Below the pieces are notes generated by a model. That model did not search any database, had not been told where the DNA came from, and saw only the letters and a program-made list of their open reading frames with translations. Positions 35,517-45,157 of a stretch of DNA of 64,000 bases are shown here, piece after piece. The position numbers were made by a program, and so were the translations under genes. Within the stretch, counting starts at the first letter, position 1. Each line of letters begins with the position of its first letter. Source of the DNA: Pseudodesulfovibrio sp. zrk46 (GTDB lineage Bacteria > Desulfobacterota > Desulfovibrionia > Desulfovibrionales > Desulfovibrionaceae); assembly GCF_012516435.1 (NCBI RefSeq), contig NZ_CP051216.1, forward strand, positions 2,436,001 to 2,500,000. The letters are read 5' to 3'.

Positions 35517-36518
35517 TTACTGGGTCATGGTGTCCAGAATGAAGTCCACGACTTTGCCGCCGTCGACCTTCTTCTTGGCTACTTCCTTTTTGTAGTCTTC
35601 CATGACCGGCAGAGCTGCTTCGACCCAGCGGGCCGCTTCGTCCTGGGACAGGGAGACAAACTTGCCGCCCTTTTCCATGAAGAACGCCTTGCCTGCGGCA
35701 TCGGATTCATCCCATGCCTGACCGTGTTTCACGGCAAATTCCTTGTTGAGCTGGGTGATGATCTTCTGGGTGTCGGCGTCCAGTTCGTTCCACTTGTCCT
35801 TGTTCATGACCACGAAGAAGGTGGTGGTGTAGGCAACCGGGAAGGACTCGGTGCCGAACTTGACGACCTCGGCCAGTTTCCAACCCTTGTTGGATTCGAC
35901 CGGGTGCATGGAGCCGTCAACAACGCCCTTTTGCAGGGACTGGTAACAGGTGGACATGGACTGAGCCACCGGAGTGCCGCCCAGAGCCTTGACCAGCTTG
36001 GCAGAGTTGCCGGTGGCGCGGATTTTCTGTCCCTTGAGTTCTTCCAGAGTGGTGACGGGCTTTTCAGTGGTGAAGAGCAGGCCCGGACCGTGGGCGTGGA
36101 AGAACAAGGGGTGTACGTCGCGCAGTTCACGCGGCTTGAATTCATCGAATACGGCGTTGGCGACCATGGTTGCCTGTGCGCCAGAGGTGTAGCCCATGGG
36201 CAGGTCCACGGCAGCCATGACCGGGAAACGGCCACGGGAGTAGGCCAGTGCGGACATGCCGATGTCGGAGATGCCTTCGGTCACGCCGTCGTAGGTCTGT
36301 TTGGCCTTGGTCAGGGTGCCGCCGGGGTAGTAATTGATTTTCACCTTGCCGCCTGTGCGGGCCTCGACTTCTTTGCACCACTCGTCAGCCAGCTTGGACT
36401 GAATGTGGGTGGGCGGGAAAAAGTTGGAGTAGCTGAGGGTCACGGTTTCGGCAAAGGCCATGGAGGTCATGCCGGTGAGAACGAGGAGTGTGACGATGAG
36501 AGCGGTGATCTTTTTCAT
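35517..36518 (-). CDS. dctP: TRAP transporter substrate-binding protein, DctP copy 2
   Basis: 333 residues from ATG 36518 (GGGGATT upstream); a signal peptide ends AFA-E. Same motifs as copy 1: SYSNFFPPTHIQSKLADEW, GGKVKINYYPGGTLTKAKQTYDGV, SRGRFPVMAAVDLPMGY, GQKIRATGNSAKLVKALGGTPVA. Two binding proteins with one DctQM pair suggests either two ligands for one permease or recent gene duplication. It follows the TetR gene in the same direction. Confidence 0.92.
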   Translation of the reverse strand: MKKITALIVTLLVLTGMTSMAFAETVTLSYSNFFPPTHIQSKLADEWCKEVEARTGGKVKINYYPGGTLTKAKQTYDGVTEGISDIGMSALAYSRGRFPVMAAVDLPMGYTSGAQATMVANAVFDEFKPRELRDVHPLFFHAHGPGLLFTTEKPVTTLEELKGQKIRATGNSAKLVKALGGTPVAQSMSTCYQSLQKGVVDGSMHPVESNKGWKLAEVVKFGTESFPVAYTTTFFVVMNKDKWNELDADTQKIITQLNKEFAVKHGQAWDESDAAGKAFFMEKGGKFVSLSQDEAARWVEAALPVMEDYKKEVAKKKVDGGKVVDFILDTMTQ

Positions 36519-36566
36519 GGGTAATCCCCTGGAGTGATATGGTTGCGGCAGTCTCATCCTGCCGGT

Positions 36567-37160
36567 TTATCCCTGTTTTGTGCCGTTTTTAAGCGCCATG
36601 GCTATGGCGTTTTCCCTGACATCCTCAAAGGAGAGGATCTCGGTGCCGAGGGCCGCGTGTATGAGGTAGCCCTCGAACAGCGCGGTATTGAGCGCGCCAA
36701 TCTTTTCGGGCGGATAGTCGGTCTCAACATGTTCACGCACCATGTCGGCAAAGACCTCATTGGAGAGGCGGTATACCGACTGGTTCATGTGCTGGCGGAG
36801 ACCTTCGTTGGAGGCGGAGTAGACCGTGAACTCCAGCAGGATGGAGGACCAGTTCTTGTCTTCCACGATGGTGGCGAGAAAGTCCCAGATCACGTTCATG
36901 GTCTCTTCGAGATTGGCGGCCTTGGCCATCCTGCCATCTCGGGTGGAGCGGTAGCCTTTCAGCTTGGAGCGTACGATGGCGAGAAAGAGCTCATCCTTAC
37001 TGTTCCAGTGGCGGTAAAAGCTGCCCTTGGCGTAACCTGCGTGATCCGTGATTTCAGCCACGGATGTTTGGGCAAACCCCTGTGAACCGAAGAGATGAAC
37101 GGCGGACGCCATCAATTCGTTCATGGTTTGAAGTGATTTTTCCTGTTGTCGTTTCGCCAT
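36567..37160 (-). CDS. TetR/AcrR-family regulator of the TRAP operon
   Basis: 197 residues. The N-terminal helix-turn-helix (TSVAEITDHAGYAKGSFYRHWNSKDELF, about 32-59) is typical TetR. The C-terminal ligand domain is not diagnostic. Start ATG 37160 follows AAGGG. It is the first gene of the TetR-dctP-dctP-dctQ-dctM group, 48 bases before copy 2 of dctP, so it probably represses its own operon through the palindromes immediately upstream and responds to the transported compound (inference). Confidence 0.9.
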   Translation of the reverse strand: MAKRQQEKSLQTMNELMASAVHLFGSQGFAQTSVAEITDHAGYAKGSFYRHWNSKDELFLAIVRSKLKGYRSTRDGRMAKAANLEETMNVIWDFLATIVEDKNWSSILLEFTVYSASNEGLRQHMNQSVYRLSNEVFADMVREHVETDYPPEKIGALNTALFEGYLIHAALGTEILSFEDVRENAIAMALKNGTKQG

Positions 37161-37174
37161 GTTATGTGCCCTTG

Positions 37175-37272
37175 AGCGGTTGCTTTCGATAAACAGTCAC
37201 AAAGTGACTCTTGGACACAAAATGACTCCTAGTCAAAAAGTGACCGATAGTCATTTTGTGAAAGCAACCGCT
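37175..37272. promoter_or_regulatory. Nested operator region upstream of the TetR gene
   Basis: Three palindromes lie in 60 bases: AGTCACAAAGTGACT (37195-37209), TGACTCCTAGTCA (37223-37235) and TGACCGATAGTCA (37241-37253). The last two also sit inside a larger dyad, CACAAAATGACT (37216-37227) against AGTCATTTTGTG (37249-37260). All are enclosed by a perfect 13-base inverted repeat, AGCGGTTGCTTTC (37175-37187) and GAAAGCAACCGCT (37260-37272). The TGAC/GTCA half sites fit TetR-type operators. No gene is read to the right on the plus strand. Confidence 0.6.
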
Positions 37273-37339
37273 AGCACGCGGGTATTGGAGTGTCAAGCAA
37301 GAGGAAGGAAATTAGAGGGAAGAGAGTGTGCCGCGAGGG

Positions 37340-39259
37340 CTAGACGATGGCGATGTCGTCTATGTCCAAAGTGGGACCGTCGTCGTCACCAGCGAAGTCC
37401 AAGGAGGCATCTGGTGCGTTGGGGTCCTCGTGGGGGTGGATGAATTCGATGTCGGCCAGAAGTTGTTCATCGCCAGCCACGGATGTGTCTGCGTCGTAGT
37501 ATAGCTTGCAGGTGAACTGGCCAGTGCGCTCCACCACGAAGGCCTCGCCTTCGGTGTCGGCAAGGACGCCACTGTATGGACCTTTCACGCCATGCAAGAT
37601 GCGGGAACCGAATTCAAAGGTCAGCAGGTCTCCATCTTTCTCAAAGCCGCGAATCTCGTCGCCGCCTTCCATTGCAGATTTGAAATGGAAGATATCACGG
37701 CCCTGGTCGCCAACCAGACTGTCGCGCCCCATGCCGCCGTAGAGAAAATCATCACCGTCGCCGCCGGAGAGAAAATCGTCGCCTTCTCCGCCGTGGAGAA
37801 TGTCGTTGCCGAGGTGCCCGAAGAGGATGTCCCTGCCATGACCGCCGAACAGTGTGTCGTTACCGTTGTCGCCAAAGAGCAGGTCGTTGCCTTCCTGTCC
37901 AGCCAAGAAGTCATTGCCGTTGCCACCGAAGAGCAAGTCCATGCCGTTGCCACCGAAGAGCTTGTCGTGGCCATCTTCGCCAAAGAGCTTGTCACTGCCA
38001 TCGCGGCCGAAAAGTTCGTTGGCCATTTCGTTGCCATGCAGTTCGTCAGCAAAGTCCGAGCCGATAAGGTGATCGATCATTTCCGGATCTGGACCAAACG
38101 GACTGGGTGGGGGATGGTGCGGCAGCTCCACGTGAACACCTTCATCGGAATCAGAGTAGTCGAGTGTCTCATCTTCCGGGGGCGGGGTGTCGGATACTTC
38201 CATGGGGTCGGCGTTGGTGACATCCGAGGTGAAGCCCAGTTCGTCCAGCGTGGATTCGATCTCTTCCAGCGTCAACTCGATGTACTCCACATCAGCGATC
38301 AGAGCGTCGTCCACCAGCGCATCGTCGGAGACGTCATCCACCAGGTCTTCGTCGGAGCCTTCGGAGATGATGATGGCATCATCGGAATCGGTGTACTCGA
38401 TGATGTAGTCGTCGCCGGTGTCGGCCACCATGAAGCTGTCGCTGTCGTGGTAGACAAGGTTGCCGGTGCCGTCGCCTTCCAGCCAGACGATATTGCCGTT
38501 CTCATCTTCCATGTAGATGTCGTCGTAGCCGTCGAAATTCAGGTCTGCGATGATGAAGGTGGAGACGGACACTTCGCTAATGGTCTGGAGCGCCTGCCAG
38601 GAGTGGTCTTGACTGGTGACCATGCCGATGTAGCCGGTGTTGGCGTCCAGCGTGATGATCTCGAGAGTGGCGTTGGTCAGATCGAAGTTGCCGATGGCGA
38701 GCAGGGCGCTGTCGCCGAGGTTGGGCCATGCCATGACCGTGGTGCCGAAGGTGCCGAGCGCGCCTTGGATGACGACCAGTGAGCGGCTGTCGCGGATCAC
38801 GATGTCGGTCTGACCGTCCTGATTCACATCCTCAAGAAATATGGTGCGGGGGGTGTCGAGCAGGGTGGAGACGGTTTTGATCTCCCCCTCGGCGTTGTTG
38901 TGGAAGATCTTTGCGCCATACGTATGGCCGATGACCATGTCCTGATTGCCGTCGTTGTCCAGGTCGCCAAAAGCCACAGTGGTTGGAGTGATGCCTTTGA
39001 ATACGCTGGAGGTGAAGGCTTTTTCAGCACTCTGACCAAGGTCGTTGCGTAGCCAGTAATCCGCCTGCCCATTGTTGGGGCTGACAACGATATCCAGATC
39101 ACCGTCATTGTCCATGTCTTCGAACGTGACCGATGATTCCGACCTGTTCTCCTCTGCGGAGATTTCAGGAATGGAGTTTTGCGGGCCAAACGGGGAATCC
39201 GTGGCGCTCTTTTGTGCGACAGTGGTGTCCAGATTACTGAACAACAACTCCTGAGACAT
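37340..39259 (-). CDS. FG-GAP/RTX-repeat secreted calcium-binding protein
   Basis: 639 residues, strongly acidic, no N-terminal signal peptide. Residues 40-270 hold FG-GAP/VCBS-type propeller repeats with DxDxDG loops (DMDNDGDLD, DLDNDGNQD, DVNQDGQTD, DLNFDGYDD). An Asp/Glu-rich linker leads to about a dozen RTX nonapeptides (GGNGNDFL, GDNGNDTLFGG, about 400-510) that bind calcium after export. The C-terminus (DIDDIAIV) fits a type I secretion signal. Exported by a type I system encoded elsewhere; no protease or lipase domain is seen, so an adhesive or surface role is inferred. Paralogue of the next gene upstream. Confidence 0.85.
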   Translation of the reverse strand: MSQELLFSNLDTTVAQKSATDSPFGPQNSIPEISAEENRSESSVTFEDMDNDGDLDIVVSPNNGQADYWLRNDLGQSAEKAFTSSVFKGITPTTVAFGDLDNDGNQDMVIGHTYGAKIFHNNAEGEIKTVSTLLDTPRTIFLEDVNQDGQTDIVIRDSRSLVVIQGALGTFGTTVMAWPNLGDSALLAIGNFDLTNATLEIITLDANTGYIGMVTSQDHSWQALQTISEVSVSTFIIADLNFDGYDDIYMEDENGNIVWLEGDGTGNLVYHDSDSFMVADTGDDYIIEYTDSDDAIIISEGSDEDLVDDVSDDALVDDALIADVEYIELTLEEIESTLDELGFTSDVTNADPMEVSDTPPPEDETLDYSDSDEGVHVELPHHPPPSPFGPDPEMIDHLIGSDFADELHGNEMANELFGRDGSDKLFGEDGHDKLFGGNGMDLLFGGNGNDFLAGQEGNDLLFGDNGNDTLFGGHGRDILFGHLGNDILHGGEGDDFLSGGDGDDFLYGGMGRDSLVGDQGRDIFHFKSAMEGGDEIRGFEKDGDLLTFEFGSRILHGVKGPYSGVLADTEGEAFVVERTGQFTCKLYYDADTSVAGDEQLLADIEFIHPHEDPNAPDASLDFAGDDDGPTLDIDDIAIV

Positions 39260-39383
39260 AGTTACTTGCCTTGGCGGTTCTGGTGTTAGTCTTATGTAAA
39301 CACCATAAAGCCGGACTCAAGGAAGTTCAACGGACCTGAGGTAGGTTTTACAATTCTTAATATTTGTCTCGTAGCCCTTGCGG

Positions 39384-41411
39384 CTAAACGATGATAAAGG
39401 CGTCCGGCGTAATTACACCGTCTTCTTCCGTTGTCTCGACTTCGGCGATGACCCATTCATTGCCGGTGGTGGAGGCGTCCTCGTCGTAGTGGAGAATGCC
39501 GGAAGCAAACCCGCTGTCTTCCCAGACAAACACCTCGCCTTCAACACCTTCAATGGAGCCGGTGTATTCTTCATCCGTAATGACCAATGAGGCGTCTTCG
39601 CCAAAGGCAAAAGCAAAGCAGTCATCTATGGAGAAGTCGGCGATATAGTCTACATCAGTGCTGACTGCAGAATAATAGAAGGTGTCGTGCCCTTCGTTGC
39701 CCATGAGGGTGTCTGCCCCATCTCCGCCGTAAATGACGTCGTTTCCTTCTCCGCCGAACAGATAGTCGATTCCGTCATTGCCGGAGAGGGTGTCGTTGCC
39801 GCTATTGCCGAAAAGAATATCGCAGCCATTCCCTCCAGAAGCGTAGTCGTCTCCATTGCCACCGTAAAGGACGTCGTCACCTTTGTCGCCATAGATGGAG
39901 TCATCACCATTTTCGCCGAAAAGGATGTCTCGGCTGCGTCCACCAGCCACGGTGTCATTACCGCCACCTGCATAGACAAGATCACTGCCGGTGCCTGATA
40001 AAATGAAATCATCGCCATTGCCCGTGACCACATAATCATCACCTCCAAGAGTCTTCAGGGAGATGTCGAAATTAAAGAAACGGGCGTTGATGTCGTCAGA
40101 CCAGTCTGAGGTGGTGAAGAAAAACGCATTAGAAGGGACATCTGGACGTTCTTCTTCAATCTGTTCTGCATCAAAGTGGAGTGAATCCGCCGTCATTAAT
40201 TCATGAACGGTGTGGTCTGGTCCGCGGTCAAACATTGGCGAAGGAATCATGCCTTTCTGGGCCGGAGTATAATCATCCATCTCAGCTTCGTACTCGTCGT
40301 CTGCTGCAGGCATATCCTCTTGCGGAGCTTCCTCGGCGGCTTCGGCGTCTGCGGCTGTATCAGCCTTTTCATCAGTTGCCGAATGAGTATCTGCTGTCTC
40401 AGGACTTGTGTTGTCCGAGTCGTACGAATCGTCTGAGGAATCTACGTCGGTTTTCGAGGTGGTGTCGTCGGTGGCGGCTTTGGCAGCGGCTTCGGAAACC
40501 GAGGACGAAGATTCGGGAACGCTGGTGCTCGGAATCAGGGAAGTATCGCCGAAGAGGGAATACGTTTTGGTCTCGTTGCCGTCATCCATTACCGTGGTGC
40601 CTTGGTTCTGGATGACAAAGCTGCCGCTGTCCGAACCACTGAGGACCACCTGATTGCCGTCCTGATCAAGAATCTGGATGTCATTGACGCCATCCTGATT
40701 CAGATCGTTTACGGTCACGGTGTTGCCGGTGATCGAACTGAGCCAGTTGACAGCGGTCCATGATTCTCCTGTGTGGGAGATGACGCCGAGTTTTCCCGTG
40801 TCGCGGTTGATGGTCATGATTTCCATGGACGCGTTGGTCAGATCCAGATTGCCCACGCCAATGGAGGGGACGGAGTCGAGGTCGGGCCATGACATGGTGA
40901 TGGCGCCGAAACTGCCATCCACGTTCTGGTAGAGGGTCAGGCCGCGTTCATCCTGAATCAGGATGTCGGCGTCGCCGTCCTCATTGACATCGGCCACCAC
41001 GATTGTGCTGGGGCTGGACATGATCGCGCCCACGGTGTGCATGGCCCAGTCGCCATTGTTGAGAAAGTACTTTGCGCCGGAACGGTGGCCGATAACCACA
41101 TCGTTTGTACCGTCGCCATCGATGTCTCCCACGCCCATGGCCGTGGGGAGGATGTGCTTGAACACTGAGTTGGTAAATACGCCGTGCGCATCGACACCAA
41201 ATGTGTTTTCGACCCAATATGAAGGACCGTGTGTTGGGGTTACCCGAATATCGAGGTCGCCGTCTCCGTCCTTGTCTTCAAAGGTGACGGGTTGATTCTC
41301 ACTGACCGTCGGCGAAACAAACAACGGTTGCCCCATGGCTTCGTCATGGTGTTCCGCGCGATCTACAGATTCGGAAACGGTGATATTTTCTGGTAAAAAT
41401 TTGTCCGCCAT
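39384..41411 (-). CDS. FG-GAP/RTX-repeat secreted protein, paralogue
   Basis: 675 residues with the same plan as 37340-39259: four propeller-like DxDxDG repeats (DKDGDGDLD, DIDGDGTND, DVNEDGDAD, DLNQDGVND), an Asp/Ser/Ala/Glu-rich linker (about 290-400), around ten RTX repeats (GENGDDSIYGDKGDD, GGNGDDYASGG) and a C-terminus ending PDAFIIV. The Ala/Glu/Asp linker differs most between the copies. Tandem duplication with diverged linkers. No signal peptide; type I export is expected. Confidence 0.85.
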   Translation of the reverse strand: MADKFLPENITVSESVDRAEHHDEAMGQPLFVSPTVSENQPVTFEDKDGDGDLDIRVTPTHGPSYWVENTFGVDAHGVFTNSVFKHILPTAMGVGDIDGDGTNDVVIGHRSGAKYFLNNGDWAMHTVGAIMSSPSTIVVADVNEDGDADILIQDERGLTLYQNVDGSFGAITMSWPDLDSVPSIGVGNLDLTNASMEIMTINRDTGKLGVISHTGESWTAVNWLSSITGNTVTVNDLNQDGVNDIQILDQDGNQVVLSGSDSGSFVIQNQGTTVMDDGNETKTYSLFGDTSLIPSTSVPESSSSVSEAAAKAATDDTTSKTDVDSSDDSYDSDNTSPETADTHSATDEKADTAADAEAAEEAPQEDMPAADDEYEAEMDDYTPAQKGMIPSPMFDRGPDHTVHELMTADSLHFDAEQIEEERPDVPSNAFFFTTSDWSDDINARFFNFDISLKTLGGDDYVVTGNGDDFILSGTGSDLVYAGGGNDTVAGGRSRDILFGENGDDSIYGDKGDDVLYGGNGDDYASGGNGCDILFGNSGNDTLSGNDGIDYLFGGEGNDVIYGGDGADTLMGNEGHDTFYYSAVSTDVDYIADFSIDDCFAFAFGEDASLVITDEEYTGSIEGVEGEVFVWEDSGFASGILHYDEDASTTGNEWVIAEVETTEEDGVITPDAFIIV

Positions 41412-41542
41412 CGGTTTCCCTATATCAGATGATCTTCCTCAAGGTTTGACACTGCCGGGCACTATAACCATGGGTTGTCCCAATAGTCAAAGGAATTGGA
41501 GAACTGGTACAGTCTCTTGATATAGAAGGTCTTGGAGCGGAG

Positions 41543-43231
41543 TTACTCCTTCCAATAAGGATGGCTGATATCTTCAAAGGCGGACATGGCGGCAATGGAT
41601 CCCTCGCCAATGGCGGTGACGATCTGCTGCAATCCTCCAGTGAGATCACCGGCTGCATAGACGCGGGGAACGTTGGTTCGCATGGTGGTGTCCACCTCCA
41701 CGAATCCGTCTTCCTTGATGGCGACCCCCAGCTGTTTGGCGAGGTCAGTCGCCGCTACCTGACCGATTGCGACAAATGCTCCATCTACCGGCAGATCCGT
41801 CATGGAGCCGTCTTTGACGTTACGGAGGCGCAGATTGTTCACACGGCGTTCATCGCCCTGAATCTCCTCGACCACGGTATTCCACAGAATGGGAATCTGT
41901 TCGTGTTCAACGGAATCCTGCAGCGGCTTCTGCGCGCGGAACTCGTCGCGGCGGTGAATGATGGTCACGGACACGCCCAGATTCTTGAGGTGCAGGGCAT
42001 CGGTCAGGGCAGTATTGCCGCCGCCGATGATGGCCACGGACTTGCCTTTGTAGAGGTAGCCGTCGCAGGAAGCGCAGTAGTTGATACCGCGCCCGAAATA
42101 TCGGGTTTCGCCCGGAGCGCCGAGCTGACGGTAGGCCGCCCCTGTGGTCAGGACGATAGCCTTGGTGTTGTATGTACCACGGTTGGTATTTACCGTGATG
42201 AGTTCGCCTGCTTCAAGATCACCCATTTCTATGGAGTCAACGCCTTCGCCCTCATGAACAGGGACATACTCGCGGGCGTGTTCGCTCATGATGTCCATGA
42301 GCTGCTTGCCAGGGACCGTGGCGAAGCCGGGATAGTTTTCGACCACCGGGGTGAGGGCCACCTGACCGCCCACGATGTTCTTCTCGAGGACAACGGCCTT
42401 GAGGCCTGCGCGCACTGCATAGATGCCCGCTGTCAGTCCAGCAGGACCTGCGCCGATGATGACGAGGTCCACTTCGCCGGGATCAATGGTGCCGTATTGG
42501 GAGGGCGTCTTCTTGCCTTCCATGCCGGGCAGACTGCCTTCGGCCAGCAGTTCCTCGGCGTCCTTGAGGTAAACCAGTTCCACCACGAAGCGTTCCTCGG
42601 GCATGAGGCCGAGGGCATCGTGTTTCTTGTCATTGAATATGGTGTGCGGCACTGAACCGACGCCGTAGAAATCGGTCAATTCCGGGTTCTCGTTCATTTC
42701 AATGCACTCGGCCTTGACCAGACCGGGTTTGGCAATGGCGCATTTGATGGCGTGCATGGTCTGCCCCGGGCAGTATGGGCAGGTGGGACTGACAAAGACT
42801 TGGGCCAGTCGCTCTTCTTCCAAGGTGTCGAGGATGGGCACGGACATGTCAGACAGACCGTGCATGCCGAGCGACACCAGCATGATGGACGTGATGAACG
42901 CTTTGCCTTCTTCGCCCAGCGGCGCACCAAGGAACCGGATATGGTAGTCGTCCGGGTTGATGCACAGGGTGGGGGAGGCGGTAACGCCCAGCTCGTCGGC
43001 CCGGGCTGAGGGAATCTCAAAGCCCTTTACAACGATCTTGTCAGTCAGACGTGCCAGATCCGTACAGAAACTGACCATGTATTTGGAAAATTCGTCGTTG
43101 ACGCCGGGTTTGGTAAATACCTCCAGTGTCACCGGGTTCTTCAGATCCTTGAAGGTGGTGGTAAGTTGCTTGCGAACGTCTTCGGGCAGGAACCAGTCAT
43201 TTTCTTGGTCTTTGGCGAACAGTGGAGTCAT
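41543..43231 (-). CDS. AhpF-like flavoprotein disulfide reductase with two thioredoxin folds
   Basis: 562 residues. The N-terminal 230 residues form two thioredoxin folds of the protein disulfide oxidoreductase type; the first lacks its CxxC (FTKPGVNDEF), the second has CPYC (151-154). Then a thioredoxin-reductase module: FAD loop GAGPAG (260-265), redox-active CASC (386-389), NADPH loop GGGNTA and the final YAAGDLTGG. The order matches AhpF, which passes electrons from NAD(P)H to peroxiredoxin AhpC, but no ahpC adjoins. It could instead reduce another thiol protein. Start ATG 43231. Confidence 0.88.
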   Translation of the reverse strand: MTPLFAKDQENDWFLPEDVRKQLTTTFKDLKNPVTLEVFTKPGVNDEFSKYMVSFCTDLARLTDKIVVKGFEIPSARADELGVTASPTLCINPDDYHIRFLGAPLGEEGKAFITSIMLVSLGMHGLSDMSVPILDTLEEERLAQVFVSPTCPYCPGQTMHAIKCAIAKPGLVKAECIEMNENPELTDFYGVGSVPHTIFNDKKHDALGLMPEERFVVELVYLKDAEELLAEGSLPGMEGKKTPSQYGTIDPGEVDLVIIGAGPAGLTAGIYAVRAGLKAVVLEKNIVGGQVALTPVVENYPGFATVPGKQLMDIMSEHAREYVPVHEGEGVDSIEMGDLEAGELITVNTNRGTYNTKAIVLTTGAAYRQLGAPGETRYFGRGINYCASCDGYLYKGKSVAIIGGGNTALTDALHLKNLGVSVTIIHRRDEFRAQKPLQDSVEHEQIPILWNTVVEEIQGDERRVNNLRLRNVKDGSMTDLPVDGAFVAIGQVAATDLAKQLGVAIKEDGFVEVDTTMRTNVPRVYAAGDLTGGLQQIVTAIGEGSIAAMSAFEDISHPYWKE

Positions 43232-43322
43232 ATCAATCCTCGCTTGATGTCGAATTAGGAATTCTTACCAATAAAGGAAGCTATGCGAAGTGAGAAAAGT
43301 CGTCAAGACTAAGATATGGATA

Positions 43323-45083
43323 TTAAGCAATTTCCACTCGGTTGCGACCGAGATCTTTGGCTCGGTACAGAGCTGTGTCTGTGCGACGCATGAGCTCTGA
43401 GAGCGTGTCATTGTCATCTTGTATCTGGGAAATTCCGATGCTGACGGTGTAGGAAATAATCTGATCGTCCACCTGCACCTCGGTGGAGGCGAGGGTCTCA
43501 CGCAGTCGTTCCGCAGAGAGCTTGGCTGCTTCCATATCGGTCTCAGGCAGGATGGCAGAGAACTCTTCCCCGCCCATTCGTGCAAATACGTCGGTGATGC
43601 GCAGGGTGTCGAGGGATGTCCGTACAAGGGCCTTGAGCACTTCGTCACCTGCGGGGTGGCCGTATGTGTCGTTGATATCCTTGAAGTTATCTATGTCCAG
43701 CGTGAGCATGGTCACGGGAGAGCCGTAACGATGGGAACGGGCGATCTCAGCTCCTGCCCGGTCCATGAAACTGCGGCGGTTGTTGGCCCCTGTGAGCGGG
43801 TCAGTGGTGGCCATGCGGCGCAGATCGTCTTCCAATTGGCGAGTGGGCGTTTCATCCCAGTTCACGCCAGTCATAAACCTGTGACCACCGTCTTCTGTTC
43901 TCAGTAGCGCGGCAGCCTTGATGTGGCGTATCTGACCATCCGGCCAGATGATGCGGAAGTCGTATTCGAAAGGCTTGCCGTGTTCCAACGCATCCTCGAG
44001 TCGCCTTTCGGTTTCGTCTCTGTCGTCTGGGTGGACGCGGCTCGTCCATTCCTCAAATGTGCCGTTTAGCTGTTCTCTGGTTACGTCGTATATTTCCAGC
44101 ATCATGTCGTCCCAGAGAAGTCGGCCTGACTCGACATCCCACTCCCAGATGCCGATCTTGCCTGCATCGGTGGCGAGGGAAAGACGGTCGGCAAACCGCT
44201 TGAGAGCCTGTTGGTTGCGCTTTTGATCGGTGATGTTGCGCTCATTGGTTGCCACATAGTTGGTGGAGCCGTTTTTATCCTCTACAGGGTGATAGGTAGC
44301 TGAGAGATACTGTGGTGGTAGCCCCGGAATCTCAAGCAGGTTTTCCCGTCGTAGAGTTTCCCCCTGAAAGGCCTTGTCGAGGGCCGGTTTAACCCGGTTT
44401 ACGAAGAATTCATGACCAATTACTTCCGGCATGTAGCGCCCTTCGATTTCTTCCCGATCCTTCCCGAACATGTTCAGGTATGCATTGTTGACCATGCGGT
44501 AGTGGTAGTTTCGATCCACCAGTGAAATAAGGTCGGGTGAGGATTCGATGATACGTTCATAGCGTTGCAGGGTATCCTCGGCCAGCTTGCGGTCGGTGAT
44601 GTCGTGAATGATGGAGTAGAGTATTGTCCTGCCATCCACCTTAACGGGACCGCTGAACACCTCGACGTTGCGTATCTCTCCGTTGGCAAGGCGATGGCAA
44701 AACTCGAAGTGGTCGCGCTTTTCTTTCTCGGCACAGCGCATTTCTGCCTTCACTTCTTCCGGGGACATCGTATTGATTTGTTGGATATTCATCTCCAGAA
44801 GAGATTTAGCCGAGTATCCGTAATACGACATGGCCGCGGCGTTGGCATCCACGATGTTCCCGGTCTTGGGCTCAATGACGAGCATTACGGCATGGTTGTT
44901 CTCGAACAGCGCACGAAAACGGGCCTCGCTTTGACGCAGGGCCTCCTGTGCTTCCTCTCGTTCCAGGTCGCGTTTGATAAGCTTGCTGTTGAGGTCGGCA
45001 AGGCGATTGTATGCCTCCTCCAGTTCCGCTGTGCGCTCACTGACGAAGTGTTTGCAGATGTGTTCTTCTTTGCCGTTGCTCAT
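43323..45083 (-). CDS. PAS-rich diguanylate cyclase
   Basis: 586 residues, no membrane segment. An N-terminal coiled coil (ERTAELEEAYNRLADLNSKL) is followed by three PAS domains (about 50-165, 175-295, 305-415) and a C-terminal GGDEF domain with an intact GGEEF active site. RITD lies five residues before GGEEF, the RxxD inhibitory site, so the enzyme is likely active and product-inhibited in making cyclic di-GMP. No EAL domain. Sensor input and partner unknown. Confidence 0.92.
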   Translation of the reverse strand: MSNGKEEHICKHFVSERTAELEEAYNRLADLNSKLIKRDLEREEAQEALRQSEARFRALFENNHAVMLVIEPKTGNIVDANAAAMSYYGYSAKSLLEMNIQQINTMSPEEVKAEMRCAEKEKRDHFEFCHRLANGEIRNVEVFSGPVKVDGRTILYSIIHDITDRKLAEDTLQRYERIIESSPDLISLVDRNYHYRMVNNAYLNMFGKDREEIEGRYMPEVIGHEFFVNRVKPALDKAFQGETLRRENLLEIPGLPPQYLSATYHPVEDKNGSTNYVATNERNITDQKRNQQALKRFADRLSLATDAGKIGIWEWDVESGRLLWDDMMLEIYDVTREQLNGTFEEWTSRVHPDDRDETERRLEDALEHGKPFEYDFRIIWPDGQIRHIKAAALLRTEDGGHRFMTGVNWDETPTRQLEDDLRRMATTDPLTGANNRRSFMDRAGAEIARSHRYGSPVTMLTLDIDNFKDINDTYGHPAGDEVLKALVRTSLDTLRITDVFARMGGEEFSAILPETDMEAAKLSAERLRETLASTEVQVDDQIISYTVSIGISQIQDDNDTLSELMRRTDTALYRAKDLGRNRVEIA

Positions 45084-45157
45084 GGGACGGTGCCCTCCGG
45101 GGACTTCTCTCTTTATGTCCTCTCGCTTGTTGCGGCAACAGGGTCAATTATAATGAA

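Noticed and set aside
37700-38060. Short direct repeats read as a CRISPR array
   Set aside because: The repeats are 27-base codon units of RTX nonapeptides in an open frame, not spaced identical repeats.
37592-38782. A 396-codon plus-strand frame, Val/Ala-rich and repetitive
   Set aside because: It is antisense to the RTX repeats; the repeats are simply complemented Gly-Asn-Asp codons and no ribosome-binding site is present.
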